64,000 nucleotides of DNA from Amycolatopsis umgeniensis (GTDB lineage: Bacteria; Actinomycetota; Actinomycetes; Mycobacteriales; Pseudonocardiaceae): assembly GCF_014205155.1 (NCBI RefSeq), contig NZ_JACHMX010000001.1, positions 620,001-684,000 on the forward strand, given 5' to 3'. Below are positions 32,759 to 42,401 of the stretch, piece by piece (position 1 is the stretch's first letter; each line of letters starts with the position of its first letter). The notes below the pieces were generated by a model that saw only the letters and a list, made by a program, of their open reading frames with translations, made no database searches and was not told the origin of the DNA. The translations under genes and the position numbers were made by a program.

Positions 32759-32876
32759 ACCCAGCGCTGTGTCACAGCATCTACGGATTTTACGTGAAAG
32801 CGGCCTGGTAGAGCGCGAACCATCAGGCCGCCTCGTGCTCTATACCACGACAGAACTCGGCGAACGGCTGCTCTGA
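32755..32876 (+). pseudogene. Truncated ArsR-family regulator
   Basis: On the plus strand the frame reads SHPSAVSQHLRILRESGL then VEREPSGRLVLYTTTELGERLL and a stop at 32874-32876. This is the recognition helix and wing of an ArsR winged helix. The N-terminal half and the start codon are missing, and the break coincides with the integrase remnant. ArsR genes often precede MFS exporter genes, as here, so the exporter may have lost its repressor. Confidence 0.65.
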
Positions 32877-32944
32877 CGACACCAGTTCATGTAGCGAGCA
32901 GCTAAATGCTGGCGACGCGGTACGGGCCCTCACATGCTGATCAC

Positions 32945-34162
32945 ATGCACGTGAAGAAGGACACGAGTCGGCTACCGGCATCGTATTGGCGCCTATTCCT
33001 TGCGACCGGTATCGACAACGTCGGAACCGGCGCCTACGTCGCCGCAGTACCCCTGCTCGCTGTCAGCCTGTCTCGAGATCCCCGGCTGGTCACCGCAATC
33101 TCGACCGCAGCCTTTTTGCCCTGGTTACTGGTGTCTCTGCCGGCGGGCGCACTGATCGATCGCTGTGAACGGGTGGTCCTGATGTGGCGCACTCAGCTCG
33201 TGGCCGCCACGATCATGGCTGTCACGACAACACTCGTCGCAAGCGATCAAATCAGCATCGTCGTCCTGGCATCGCTGGCGTTCGGACTGGGAACCTGCGA
33301 CGTCCTGTTCGGCAACGCGGCACAAGCTGTCCTGCCGCGACTCGTTCCGACGGCGTCGCTGCACAAAGCCAACGGAAACCAGCAAGCGATGATCACAGCC
33401 GGCCAGCAATTTGTCGGACCTCCCGTGGGCAGCAGCCTGTTCGCTGTAGTCCCAGCCCTGCCGTTCGGGATCAACGCTGTGTCGTTTCTGATCTCGGCCT
33501 CCCTTCTCAGGCGACTGCCCAAAGAGGACACGCCCGAAAGCGAAGCACCACCGATGCGAACGGCGATCACATCTGGACTGAAGTGGCTCAAGCACCATCG
33601 CCTCATGCGAACCCTCGCCGTACTACTTGGTGTCAACTCGTTCTCAGGGCAGATGGCCAACGCGATTCTCGTCCTCATCGTCACAGATGACCTCGGGGTC
33701 ACCGCCGGGGGTTACGGCCTTCTGCTGGCAGCCGCGGCGGCAGGAAGTGTCCTCGGCGGCGTAGTCAACGCACACATCGTTCACCACATAGGCTCACTGC
33801 CCGCGCTGGTATCCGGGCTGACCCTAAATATCCTGGCCCTCGCGGGAGTAGCGCTCAGCCCCAGCGCACTCGTTCTGGGTTGCTTCCTCGCGGTAAACGG
33901 GTTCGCCACAACCATGTGGAACGTCGTGACGACCACGCTACGCCAACAGCTAGTACCTCCCGAAATGCTCGGACGCGTCACCAGCATCTACAAGTTGCTG
34001 GGCTGGGGATTGATACCCGTTGGCACGCTCACCGGCGGCCTGAGCGCCCACTCCTTCGGCATCCGGGTGCCCTACGCGCTCGCGGGGCTGATCCGAACAA
34101 TCGCTCTGGGCGTAGCCCTACCTGCTCTGATCTCCACGATGCGTGCCCAGAAAGTGCGTTGA
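32945..34162 (+). CDS. MFS transporter (EntS/macrolide-efflux-like)
   Basis: The gene product (405 residues from MHVKKDTSRLPASYWRLFLA) has about 12 membrane segments, with the GALIDRCERV loop of motif A and an ATGIDNVGTGAYV first helix like the EntS/MefA group. An upstream in-frame ATG at 32906 adds 13 residues; neither start has a strong ribosome binding site. It is probably a drug or metabolite exporter. The truncated ArsR fragment lies directly upstream. Confidence 0.82.
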   Translation: MHVKKDTSRLPASYWRLFLATGIDNVGTGAYVAAVPLLAVSLSRDPRLVTAISTAAFLPWLLVSLPAGALIDRCERVVLMWRTQLVAATIMAVTTTLVASDQISIVVLASLAFGLGTCDVLFGNAAQAVLPRLVPTASLHKANGNQQAMITAGQQFVGPPVGSSLFAVVPALPFGINAVSFLISASLLRRLPKEDTPESEAPPMRTAITSGLKWLKHHRLMRTLAVLLGVNSFSGQMANAILVLIVTDDLGVTAGGYGLLLAAAAAGSVLGGVVNAHIVHHIGSLPALVSGLTLNILALAGVALSPSALVLGCFLAVNGFATTMWNVVTTTLRQQLVPPEMLGRVTSIYKLLGWGLIPVGTLTGGLSAHSFGIRVPYALAGLIRTIALGVALPALISTMRAQKVR

Positions 34163-34329
34163 CAACCGCATAATGTCGATTAGGTCCACCCGGCGGTCTC
34201 GCCGACCCGCTCAGGGTGAGTTCTCAGTGGACGTAGCCGAACCCCGCCCGTCCCACTCGACCCGCTCCCGCGCGGTACCCGGCACGGCGGTGAACGCCCG
34301 CCAATCGGTGACCACCGCCTGACTGCCAG

Positions 34330-34591
34330 GCTCGACCAGTTCAGCCGACTCTTCGGCTGCATGAACCCGACCACGGCCATCACCTGGACCACGGACTACT
34401 ACAGCTTGGCCGCCGAGCAGCTGCGCGCCGCAGGCGTCGCATCAACGACGAGTTCCTGGCCCACGTCTCCCCCGGCCCACAGCCAGGACATCAACTTCTT
34501 CGGCCCAATCGAGGTCGACATCGACGGGGAACTCGCCCACCTCGGCCCCACCGGCTACCGGCCACTGCACATCCGCGACACGTTGTTCTGA
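34330..34591 (+). pseudogene. Tn3-family transposase C-terminal remnant (frameshifted)
   Basis: One frame reads NPTTAITWTTDYYSLAAEQL then RAAGVRINDEFLAHVSP; after a frame change it continues as SQDINFFGPIEVDIDGEL then AHLGPTGYRPLHIRDTLF and a stop. The order (helix, 'EfLAHVSP', 'inffG.i.vDi.gEL..L...gyRPLr') resembles the last 80 residues of Tn3-type transposases. Everything upstream is missing, so it is a dead fragment within the island. Confidence 0.5.
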
Positions 34592-34968
34592 CCGCGCGCC
34601 GGGCTGGTCAGGTGTCGTGCAAGTTGCCGACCGCCACACGCGTTTGACTACCCGGTGATACTGCCGCGCTGACTCAGGCGGTCACCACTTTCAGCACTTC
34701 GAGCAGGGCCTCGGCCCGGCGCTAGGGGTGGGTGATCGACAGAGCGAGCTCTTCTGCTCGGTCGATGTCGGCGCAGGCCATAGCGATCGCCGTGCGCGCC
34801 AATGCATGACAAGGCTTTGGTCGAGCGAGTGATCTTGGTCGTGAACTCCTCTATCAGGAGCTTCGCCACATTCAGTACCTGGAAACCGACGAACTCCAGC
34901 CTGTCGCAACAAGATTGGGAAGTGCTCACTGCCTGACGGGTGATGTTCCGGGCGCGATACTGGCCTCC
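34592..34968. other. Non-coding stretch in the island
   Basis: About 380 bp without a credible gene; the short frames present lack codon bias and ribosome binding sites. I see no clear repeat or hairpin. Confidence 0.35.
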
Positions 34969-35511
34969 ATGACTCCAGCGAACCGCTCAGACAAGGTCCA
35001 CTTGAGGGCGTTCACCGAGGCCGACCTCGCCTTTCTCGACCGCCTCTGCACGGATCCCGATGCGCTCGGCGAGTTCGAGTGGCCCGGATTCGGTGATCCG
35101 AGGGCACGCCGCAAGCGATGGGAGATCGACGGGTACATCTCCGCCGAGTCCGCGGCGGTTGCGATCGCGCGGCCCGACGACACGGTTATCGGCATCGCCA
35201 CCTGGAAGCCCCGCGGCTTCCCCTCGGGTGTCACCTACGAGATCGGCGTGGGGGTGCTACCCGAGCATCGTGGACAGGGGGTGGGCACGATGGCGCAGAG
35301 GCTGCTCGTGGACTACCTGTTCGGCCGCACGACTGCGAACAGGATCGAAGCCCTCACCAATGGCGGCAACCTCGCCGAGCAGAAAGCCCTCGAACGCCTG
35401 GGGTTCCGCCGGGAAGGAGTCATGCACGGCAGGTCATTCCAACACGGCGAGTATGTCGATGTGCTCGTCTACGGTCTGCTCCGCTCAGAGCATTGTCCCG
35501 GAACGCCATGA
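34969..35511 (+). CDS. GNAT-family N-acetyltransferase (RimJ/RimL-like)
   Basis: The encoded protein of 180 residues (MTPANRSDKVHLRAFTEADL) has the GNAT core: VIGIATWK, YEIGVGVLPEHRGQGVGTMAQRLL (acetyl-CoA pyrophosphate loop RGQGVG) and the late NLAEQKALERLGFRREGV typical of the RimJ/RimL branch. It may acetylate a protein N terminus, an aminoglycoside-like drug or a metabolite; the target is unknown. The start at 34969 was chosen because the upstream codons look non-coding. Confidence 0.85.
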   Translation: MTPANRSDKVHLRAFTEADLAFLDRLCTDPDALGEFEWPGFGDPRARRKRWEIDGYISAESAAVAIARPDDTVIGIATWKPRGFPSGVTYEIGVGVLPEHRGQGVGTMAQRLLVDYLFGRTTANRIEALTNGGNLAEQKALERLGFRREGVMHGRSFQHGEYVDVLVYGLLRSEHCPGTP

Positions 35512-35523
35512 GCACTCCTAGCT

Positions 35524-36333
35524 TTATGCGGCTCGCTGTCCGACACGGAGGACGCTCAGATAGCGGCGTGATGCTCGGTCGCCCATTCGTTCGCGGATGC
35601 GCTGGGCGATGGCGTCGAGCAGGGGCTCGCGGACGTCCCGATCCAGCCTCCGATACAACGACGTCGAGCGCAGCAGATCGGCAAACCCATCCCCGGTGAA
35701 CCACTGAACGGCTGGGTACCAGCGCACAATCGTCGGGCCGAACAATCCTCCGGGATCGTCGACCAGCCCCCAACCCTCGCTGGTGGTGCGCACGTCGTCC
35801 TCCAACGGCGGGTGACCCCAGCCTGGGCTCTCGGGACAGAACCGCTCATGGAGGTCGGCGGTCTCAGCGTAAACTTCCGGCTCTTCCGGCCTGCGGACAA
35901 CGACGTTGCCGAGCAGCGCCATCCAGCCCCCGTGATCAAGTACCTCATACGCTCGCCGCCATCCAATCGACGGGTCGACCCAATGCCACGACGACGCAGC
36001 CACGAGGGCATCGAAGCGTCGGCCGCGATCGTCCCAGTCTTCAAACGTCGAGGTCTCGACGTCGACGTTGCTCATGGTGGCCATCCGCCTGCGAGCGAGC
36101 GCTGCCATGTCCGTGCCCGGCTCGATGGCGGTCACCGAGCATCCCAGTGCTGCCAGGGAGCGCGTTGCCTGACCGGTGCCGCAGCCCACCTCCAGCACTG
36201 ACGACCTCTTGCCTATGCCGGTGATGGCGCCGAGATCCGCGAACAGCTCGTCGGGGTATCCGGGACGGACCCGGTCATAGAGCTCCGGCACTTCGTTGAA
36301 CACTCGGCCGACTTCATAGCGGTTCGGGGGCAT
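35524..36333 (-). CDS. Class I SAM-dependent methyltransferase
   Basis: This 269-residue protein (MPPNRYEVGRVFNEVPELYDRVRPGYP) has motif I SSVLEVGCGTGQATRSLAAL, motif II FDALVAASSWHWVDP and a typical UbiE/tam-like N terminus. The substrate is unknown. The frame extends upstream to 36510 with poor codon use; GTG at 36351 is another possible start. It converges on the GNAT gene with a 12-bp gap. Confidence 0.85.
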   Translation of the reverse strand: MPPNRYEVGRVFNEVPELYDRVRPGYPDELFADLGAITGIGKRSSVLEVGCGTGQATRSLAALGCSVTAIEPGTDMAALARRRMATMSNVDVETSTFEDWDDRGRRFDALVAASSWHWVDPSIGWRRAYEVLDHGGWMALLGNVVVRRPEEPEVYAETADLHERFCPESPGWGHPPLEDDVRTTSEGWGLVDDPGGLFGPTIVRWYPAVQWFTGDGFADLLRSTSLYRRLDRDVREPLLDAIAQRIRERMGDRASRRYLSVLRVGQRAA

Positions 36334-36615
36334 CTTCGGATCATCGGTCACGAGCGCACAAGCTATGAGGCTCCTTCGCAGGAACGCCACTGGTTTACCG
36401 GCAGGCGCCGATGCGCTGCCGCGGGTAGCTCGGAGAGGCGCGCTCTCGAGCGCGCGTTTGGGCCAGGCGGTAGGAGTCGGTGCCGGTCTCGATAGCCAGC
36501 GGACAAGCACGCAGTTCGTCAGGTGGGCACGAACAGGTGTCAGGTCACGTTGCGCGAGCCTGCCTGACGAATCGCGCTAGAGGCCCCACCGCCAAGGCGG
36601 ACACGACAGGTGCGG

Positions 36616-37104
36616 TCAGCGGGTCATGCGTTCGCCGAGCCGATGCGCGAGGTTCGCCAGGTCGTCGTCGGGGATGTCCAAGTAGCCGCGCGCGGGGTCG
36701 AACACCGCGGTCTGCTGCTGGTCGTAGGGGACGCCCGGCGGTAGAGGCGCGAGGTGCCAGTGGACGTGCCGGTTGGCTTGCTGGCTGCCCAGAGTCAGCA
36801 CGTAGAGCCGTTCGACGGTGAGCAGGACGCTCAACGCGCTGCCCGCGCGGTGCACCACTCGCTGGATGGCCAGGTACTCATCGGCGGTGAAGTCGCCGAT
36901 CGCGTGCTCGCGATGCTCGACCGGGGCAACGAGAAAGTGCCCGAGCACGGAAGGGAAACGACTCGCGAAGACCACCGCGTCGGCATCCCGGTACGCGACG
37001 TGATGCGGATAGTCGGGGTTGCCGTCGAGAAGTTCGCAGACGAAACAGGCCCGGCGGGCGAGGTCAAGATAGGCGTCGGCCTGCCACGGAACACGGTTGG
37101 TCAT
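36616..37104 (-). CDS. HIT-family hydrolase/transferase
   Basis: The gene product (162 residues from MTNRVPWQADAYLDLARRACFVCELL) has a CFVCEL zinc-like pair, SVLGHFLVAPVEH, and the histidine triad HVHWHLAPLPPGVPYDQQQ. The triad supports nucleotide-phosphoramidate or dinucleoside polyphosphate cleavage. A GTG at 37113 is an alternative start. It is separate from the thrS-linked HIT gene and lies in the island. Confidence 0.82.
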   Translation of the reverse strand: MTNRVPWQADAYLDLARRACFVCELLDGNPDYPHHVAYRDADAVVFASRFPSVLGHFLVAPVEHREHAIGDFTADEYLAIQRVVHRAGSALSVLLTVERLYVLTLGSQQANRHVHWHLAPLPPGVPYDQQQTAVFDPARGYLDIPDDDLANLAHRLGERMTR

Positions 37105-37496
37105 GCTGTCCACATGTACCTGGTTTTGTTCGCGAGATGCGACCGCGTTTCTCCGCGACGACCGACCGCACAGGGTTCGGTGGGGAGGCTTGTGTTCGTG
37201 AGGCCTGACCGCACTTGATCCCCGGCTTGTGAGACGGGCACTCCGTCACTTCGCGCTCCCTGCCGCTCTTGGCTGCCGCGAAGGAGCAGGCCCCGTTGCC
37301 GGCGGTTGTGGGATCACCACGTTGGCGGCCGGTGGAATCACCAACGGCAGGTGATCTGCCAAGAGAACGTGTTCCAGATCTGTTGAGCGGACCGATCATG
37401 GCGATGGCGACCGAGGTCCGGTAATGCCGATGAGCGGATGTTCGGCGCCACCGACTGCGGTTCCGTAACGACTGCACCGTGGCCAGCTTTAGGTCG

Positions 37497-37604
37497 TTCG
37501 CGCCCCGTCGAGGTTCGCGTGGATGATCTGGGTTGTGGGGTGGTCGGGTCCCAGCACCCGCTCCCGATCCGCGAGCGTGACCTCGAACAGCGAGACCGCA
37601 ACCC
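37497..37604 (-). pseudogene. TPR-repeat fragment
   Basis: The minus strand encodes VSLFEVTLADRERVLGPDHP then TTQIIHANLDGAR, a single repeat of the type found in actinobacterial NB-ARC/TPR proteins (LADRERVLGPDHPTTL...NLA). No complete gene surrounds it; it is a relic. Confidence 0.5.
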
Positions 37605-37617
37605 CTCGACGCCGGTC

Positions 37618-37768
37618 ACGACATCGAGGACGGCGACGGCGACAGCTGGACCCTGCTACGCCACGCCATCACGTCGAACTTGACGGCCACGTCCAGACCG
37701 GCGAACCTCTCCCCGCCGACACCACCGCGTTCCTGCTCGCCCGCGGCGCCGACACGGGCCGTGATTGA
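37618..37768 (+). pseudogene. Ankyrin-repeat fragment (frameshifted)
   Basis: One frame reads DGDSWTLLRHAI; a neighbouring frame continues HVELDGHVQTGEPLPADTTA then FLLARGADTGRD and a stop. The pattern 'dGwTpLrhAi...TafLLarGAD' is an ankyrin repeat unit. It is short, broken and without a start, so a relic. The stretch 37114-37974 around it has no intact gene. Confidence 0.45.
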
Positions 37769-37974
37769 CCCGGAAGTGTGACCACCTGTCGAACCCGCAC
37801 TGCCGAACCGGGGCCAAATCACGATGCCACGGCCATGCCCCCGTGCTGCACCACCTGCTCGCGAACATGGATCGCCGCCGAGCGCCGAGCCGTTCCGGTG
37901 AGATGTCCTGAGAGTCGGTGCGGCCGCCCGGCATGGTCGGGTGACGACGACATCCCACCCACCGCGCCGGTCGG

Positions 37975-40845
37975 TCACTCGCATTGACTGTTCCGCATGA
38001 CTCCGGCGGCACCTGGTGATCGGACGGGCGTTCGGGTGAGGACGTCGAGTTGCTGGCGCACCCGTTCGGCGTCAGCGTCGCGGCCTTGTTCCCGGTACAG
38101 CTCCAGCGCCCGCCGCCAGGCGGCGTGGGCAAGGGCGTGGTTGCCGAGGGCGGTGTAGGGGTGGCCGAGGTTGTCGAGGGTGTCGGCGGCTTCGGTGGTG
38201 TTGCCGACATCGCGGTACAGGGTGAGGGCCTGCCGGTAGTAGCCGATGGCCCGCTGATGGTGCCCGGTGTGGTGAGCGACGAAGCCCAGGCTGTCCAAGG
38301 CGTCCGCCTCGCCGTCGGGATCCTCGTAACGGCGGTGCAGAACAAGGGCGGCCTGGCAGTGTTCGCGGGCGGTGTCGTACTCGCCCAGGCGGGCGGCGGT
38401 CCAGCCCACCGCGTTGAGCGCGACGGCTTCCCACACGGGTGAGTCGACGACGCGGAAGAGGCTCAGGGCGCGGCGGGCGTGCTCCAGCGCCTTCCGGTCG
38501 TCCCCCCGCTGCTCCCACGCCCACCCGAGGGCATGGTGGGTGTGGGCCTGCTGGGTGAGCTCATGGTGCTGTTCGGCCAGTCCGAGGGCTTCGTGCAGGT
38601 GGAGGATGGCTTGCTCGTGGTGGTCCAGTTCGGCGTGTGCGTGGCCGAGGAGCCGGTGGGCGAGGATGCGAGCAGCGGGGTCGGGCAGTTGGTCCGCGGC
38701 TTCGGTGGCGACCTCCCACACGGCCAGGTCGTCGTGATGGCGGCCCCGCCGTCGGTGGAAAGTGCACAGGGTCCAGGCGATCCGCCACACGATGTGGTGG
38801 CGGCGGTGAACGGCCGCGGTGTGCTGCGCGGCGAGCAGGTGCGGGTGATGGGTGTCCAGCCACGCCCACGCGGCCGGTCGGTCGGGCAGTGACTGGGGGT
38901 GGGCGTCGGGCACGGGTGGATCGAGCCGGATCGGCGGGCGATAAGGGTCTAGGACCCTTTCAGCGGTGTATGCGGTGTGCAGGTGGAAGTCGACCACGCG
39001 GTCCAGCGCGGCCCGCCGTACCGGCTCAGCCACGTCGTGGGCGAGGCTGGTGGCGTAGGCACGGACCAGGTCGTGCATGGCGAACCGTCCGCCCGCGTGC
39101 CGGTCGAGCAGGGAGTGATCCTCCAGGACGCGCAAGGTCTTGCGGGTCTCGGTCGGTGACAGACCGGTCAGACACGCGGCGGCGGACAGGCCGATGTCCG
39201 GGCCGGGAGCCGGCCCGAGCAGCGCGAACACCGTCCGCTGCCGGTCGGTGAGCCAGCGCAAGGACCAGGACAGCACCGCGGGCAGGCTGGCGGCAGGGTC
39301 GATGTCGTGGTCGAACGCTTCCAGGCCCAGGTCGCGAAGTTCGGCGACGAACTCGCCCAGTGGGATCTGCGGGCGGGTGGCGGCGTGACGTGCGGTGATC
39401 GCCAAGGCCAGCGGGTGGCGTCCGCACAGCTCGGTCAGCTCGTCGATCACCTCGGACGTGACGTCGGCCCGTTGCCCACGCAGGCGCGTTGCCAGCAGCT
39501 CGCGGGCCTCGCCGCGGGTGAGGATGTCCAGTGGCAGGTGGCGGGCGCCGCATCGGTCGATCAATGAGGGGAGCCTGGCGCGGCTGGTGACGAGCACGGT
39601 GCATGAGGTGCCGCCGGGTAGCAGCGGGACGACCTGGTCGGCGGTGGCGGCGTTGTCCAGTACGACCAGCATCCGCTTACCCGCGACCAGGCCCCGGTAC
39701 CGCGCGGCGAGTGCGTCCAGGTCCGACGGGAGCCCAGCTGGATGGACGCCGAGGGCGATGAGGAACCCTCGCAGCGCATCGGCCAGGTCGGTCGGACGTC
39801 CGGTGGGACTGAACCCCCGCAGGTCGACGAACAGCTGCCCGTCAGGGAAGCGGTGCACGTTACGGTGCGCCCACACGAGGGCCAGCCAGGTCTTGCCGAT
39901 CCCACCCACGCCGCCGATGGCCGAGATCACCATCGTCCCTGCCGCCGCCTGATCCGGCTGCGGGCGCGGCACTGCGCCGTCCGGGGCAGCAGTCAGAACG
40001 CGGTCCAGTTCGGCCAGTTCGGGGACGCGGCCGGTGAATAACGCGGGCGCGGCAGGCAGTTGGCGCGGTACCTCCGGTGATCGGTCCGTTTCCGAACTGG
40101 GGGTGGCCAGGACAGGGTCGGCTGCGAGGATCCGCTGGTACATCTGTTGGAGGGGTCGCCCGGGGTCGGTGCCCAGCTCGTCGGCCAGCCGGGTGCGCAG
40201 CCGTTGATAGTGGTCCAGGGCGTCGGCCTGGCGGCCGCTGCGGTACAGCGCGAGCATGAACTGCCCGGCCAGCCGCTCGTCCAGCGGGTGGGTGGTGTTC
40301 AGGGAGGTCAGATCGGCGAGCACGTCGGTATGCCGGCCGGCACGCAGTCGCAGGTCGGCGTAGTCGAGTTCGGCGGCCCACCGCTGCCGGTCCAGCTCGG
40401 CGCGCATGGTGAGCATCCACGGCGTGTCCAGGCCCGCGCAGGGCTCGCCCCGCCACAATTCCAACGCCTGCTTGAACAACGCCGTCGCATCGTCGTCGTT
40501 GTCCGCGGCGCGGGCGGCGGCGAGCAGCCTGCGAAACCGGTGCAGGTCCACCGCGTCCTCATCGACGGTCAGTACGTAGCCGCCATCCCGGCGCACGATA
40601 CCGGCCTCGTCGCTGAGCCGCAGGGACCGACGCAGGCGAGACAGGTAGCCGTACAACGTGTCCCTGCCGCCGCGTGGAATCCGTTCGCCCCAAGCACGGT
40701 CGAGGAGTCGATCGGCCGACAGCCACTGGTTGGCGTCGATCAGCAATACCGCCAGAACGCACCGCTGCCGGGCATGGCCCAGCTCGACCGGTCGGTTATC
40801 GATCCGGGCCTCCACCGGACCCAGCAGGCGGAACTCCACTGCCAT
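37975..40845 (-). CDS. SARP/AfsR-type regulator (BTAD, NB-ARC, TPR)
   Basis: The protein (956 residues) starts MAVEFRLLGPVEARIDNRPV, a textbook SARP N terminus. It has a winged helix (1-95), a BTAD domain (about 100-245), an NB-ARC ATPase with Walker A GGVGGIGKT and Walker B-like MLVVLDNA, then TPR repeats (e.g. HALGWAWEQRGDDRKALEHARRALSL). AGGGGG lies 9 bases before ATG 40845; the frame is open to 41025. It likely regulates a secondary-metabolite locus, but the only biosynthetic trace nearby is a broken PKS fragment, so it may have lost its target or act on the small secreted protein upstream. Confidence 0.9.
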   Translation of the reverse strand: MAVEFRLLGPVEARIDNRPVELGHARQRCVLAVLLIDANQWLSADRLLDRAWGERIPRGGRDTLYGYLSRLRRSLRLSDEAGIVRRDGGYVLTVDEDAVDLHRFRRLLAAARAADNDDDATALFKQALELWRGEPCAGLDTPWMLTMRAELDRQRWAAELDYADLRLRAGRHTDVLADLTSLNTTHPLDERLAGQFMLALYRSGRQADALDHYQRLRTRLADELGTDPGRPLQQMYQRILAADPVLATPSSETDRSPEVPRQLPAAPALFTGRVPELAELDRVLTAAPDGAVPRPQPDQAAAGTMVISAIGGVGGIGKTWLALVWAHRNVHRFPDGQLFVDLRGFSPTGRPTDLADALRGFLIALGVHPAGLPSDLDALAARYRGLVAGKRMLVVLDNAATADQVVPLLPGGTSCTVLVTSRARLPSLIDRCGARHLPLDILTRGEARELLATRLRGQRADVTSEVIDELTELCGRHPLALAITARHAATRPQIPLGEFVAELRDLGLEAFDHDIDPAASLPAVLSWSLRWLTDRQRTVFALLGPAPGPDIGLSAAACLTGLSPTETRKTLRVLEDHSLLDRHAGGRFAMHDLVRAYATSLAHDVAEPVRRAALDRVVDFHLHTAYTAERVLDPYRPPIRLDPPVPDAHPQSLPDRPAAWAWLDTHHPHLLAAQHTAAVHRRHHIVWRIAWTLCTFHRRRGRHHDDLAVWEVATEAADQLPDPAARILAHRLLGHAHAELDHHEQAILHLHEALGLAEQHHELTQQAHTHHALGWAWEQRGDDRKALEHARRALSLFRVVDSPVWEAVALNAVGWTAARLGEYDTAREHCQAALVLHRRYEDPDGEADALDSLGFVAHHTGHHQRAIGYYRQALTLYRDVGNTTEAADTLDNLGHPYTALGNHALAHAAWRRALELYREQGRDADAERVRQQLDVLTRTPVRSPGAAGVMRNSQCE

Positions 40846-41058
40846 CGCCGACATCCCCCTCGCCACCGGCATCCCCCGTCGGCGCCGGTCTAGCAGGGAT
40901 GCGCGGCGAGTTGCAGGTTTCCCGCAGGTTTTCCCTCGATCAGCCGAGCACCGTAAGGAACGCGGCGGGGCGAACGGAACGGGAAGGGGCGGGTTTTCGG
41001 ACGGTCCTGACCCCGCCGCGACCACACCACTGGTATCTCGGATCGCGGCCTCTTATGA

Positions 41059-41196
41059 CTACTCCTTCAACAACCAGAAGGGGCATTTTCGATCGCAAAA
41101 CGCGTAATTGTTCTTCTCCTCACTGCCCTCACGTCGATGATCTCGGCTTTCACCACCTCGGCGCACGCCGCGCCGGTCGAGAGAACCGTCTTCTGA
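41059..41196 (+). other. Start-less signal-peptide-like frame
   Basis: After an in-frame stop, this frame reads FSIAKRVIVLLLTALTSMIS then AFTTSAHAAPVERTVF and a stop: a clear Sec signal peptide with an AHA-A cleavage site and only a few mature residues. There is no ATG/GTG/TTG before the hydrophobic core. It could be the remnant of a secreted protein or a leader using an unusual start. Confidence 0.3.
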
Positions 41197-41360
41197 ATTC
41201 GCACGTAATGGAATTGCCACCAAATGTTGTGGAGACTTGCTCGAAAAGCATTGCGAAAAGCGTGAAGCTGCGGGACTTCGATTAATTCCGCCGCGACTGG
41301 ACCTTTGTCATACCGTGCCGCAGGCCCAGGGAAATGACCTAGTCAATCTGAGGAGATTTC

Positions 41361-41783
41361 ATGCTTCGACAGCTTTTCGGACGTGAGTCCATCGCGTCCT
41401 TGGGGATCAAACCGTTAGTCGTCATCGCAGCAGTCAGTGCCGCTCTCTTCGCCGCGCCGGCAGCGGCATCCGCCGCACCGACCGGCACGGTCACGCCGGT
41501 CGCCCAGGATCAGGCCGGCGCCTCCATCTCGGGCACCGCGAGCAGTGAGCGCGCCGACGCCAGCATCGCCGCGGTCTTCGACTGCCGGTACTTCAGCCGT
41601 GCACCGTTCCAGGTGCTCCACTTCACCTGCCTGGTGCAGTCCGGTCACGTCAGGACGGTCGTGAACTGCGCCGACGGGCGGCGGGTCAGCTGGAGCGTGG
41701 GACGGAGCCCCAACTGGCAGGCCTTCAGCCTCAGCTGTGCGCCCGCCCAATTCACCACCTTCGACTACTACACGCGAGGCTGA
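41361..41783 (+). CDS. Small secreted protein, unknown family
   Basis: This protein of 140 residues has a long signal peptide (MLRQLFGRESIASLGIKPLV then VIAAVSAALFAAPAAASAA, about 39 residues) and a mature domain with four cysteines (FDCRYF, HFTCLV, VNCADG, SLSCAP), likely two disulfides. GAGGAG precedes the start. The Cys/aromatic pattern is like small actinomycete secreted beta-rich proteins; I do not recognise a family. It is divergent from the SARP gene and may be controlled by it. Confidence 0.7.
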   Translation: MLRQLFGRESIASLGIKPLVVIAAVSAALFAAPAAASAAPTGTVTPVAQDQAGASISGTASSERADASIAAVFDCRYFSRAPFQVLHFTCLVQSGHVRTVVNCADGRRVSWSVGRSPNWQAFSLSCAPAQFTTFDYYTRG

Positions 41784-41997
41784 CATATTCCAGAAGGCCC
41801 GACAGGACCGCAGTCCCCGCGTGGACTGCGGTCCTGTCCGTGGCGCCGACCGCTGGCCTGCGTCTTTCACGGGGCGTGATGTAGATCAGGTTCCAATGGG
41901 AAAAGTGCCTGCTCTGTAAGGGAAACTTGGGCTTACGAAGGTCCAGAATCTACTCGACAGGAAGACACTTCCTTCGCGCAGGATAGCGAGCTGTCAC

Positions 41998-42401
41998 GGG
42001 TTCAGGCCACCACGGACGGGACAGGGCTGGTGTCGCGGGCTGACCGGGGAACACAAACACCGGGGAGGCGTCGTCACCCGCTCGGGCTCGGACGCCCACC
42101 GACTCGGGCACGCTCCCGGTGTCGACGACAGCGTCCAGCCCGGCCAGCAGCGCGGTGGTGTGCTCGCCCCGGACGACGGACCCGCTCCCGCAGGGCGGTG
42201 CAGGTGGTCGTCCGGGGAGCGCCCGATGTCGGCGGGGTCGGCGGCGGGGCGGCCACGGACCCAGCGGGCGAGAGTGGCGGCCTGTTCCGGCGGCTCCTCC
42301 ACGATCAGATGCGCGTTCGTTCCGCCGATGTCGTAAGACAGCACCCCGGCGCGACGCACCCGGTCGCCACGCGGCCACACGGTTCCCGGGCGCCGCCCTG
42401 A
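41998..42401 (-). pseudogene. Type I polyketide synthase fragment (KS end - linker - AT start)
   Basis: The minus strand encodes [20 protein letters not shown] (the GTNAH motif of ketosynthases) and EEPPEQ. In another frame it continues with [20 protein letters not shown] then [10 protein letters not shown], the start of an acyltransferase domain (VFVFPGQGSQ in intact enzymes). The two parts are in different frames and no other PKS sequence is near, so it is a decayed remnant of a larger cluster. Confidence 0.7.

Noticed and set aside
34206..34362. Minus-strand stretch AEESAELVEPGSQAVVTDWR
   Set aside because: Protein-like composition but no start, no ribosome binding site and no recognised family; likely chance within degraded DNA.
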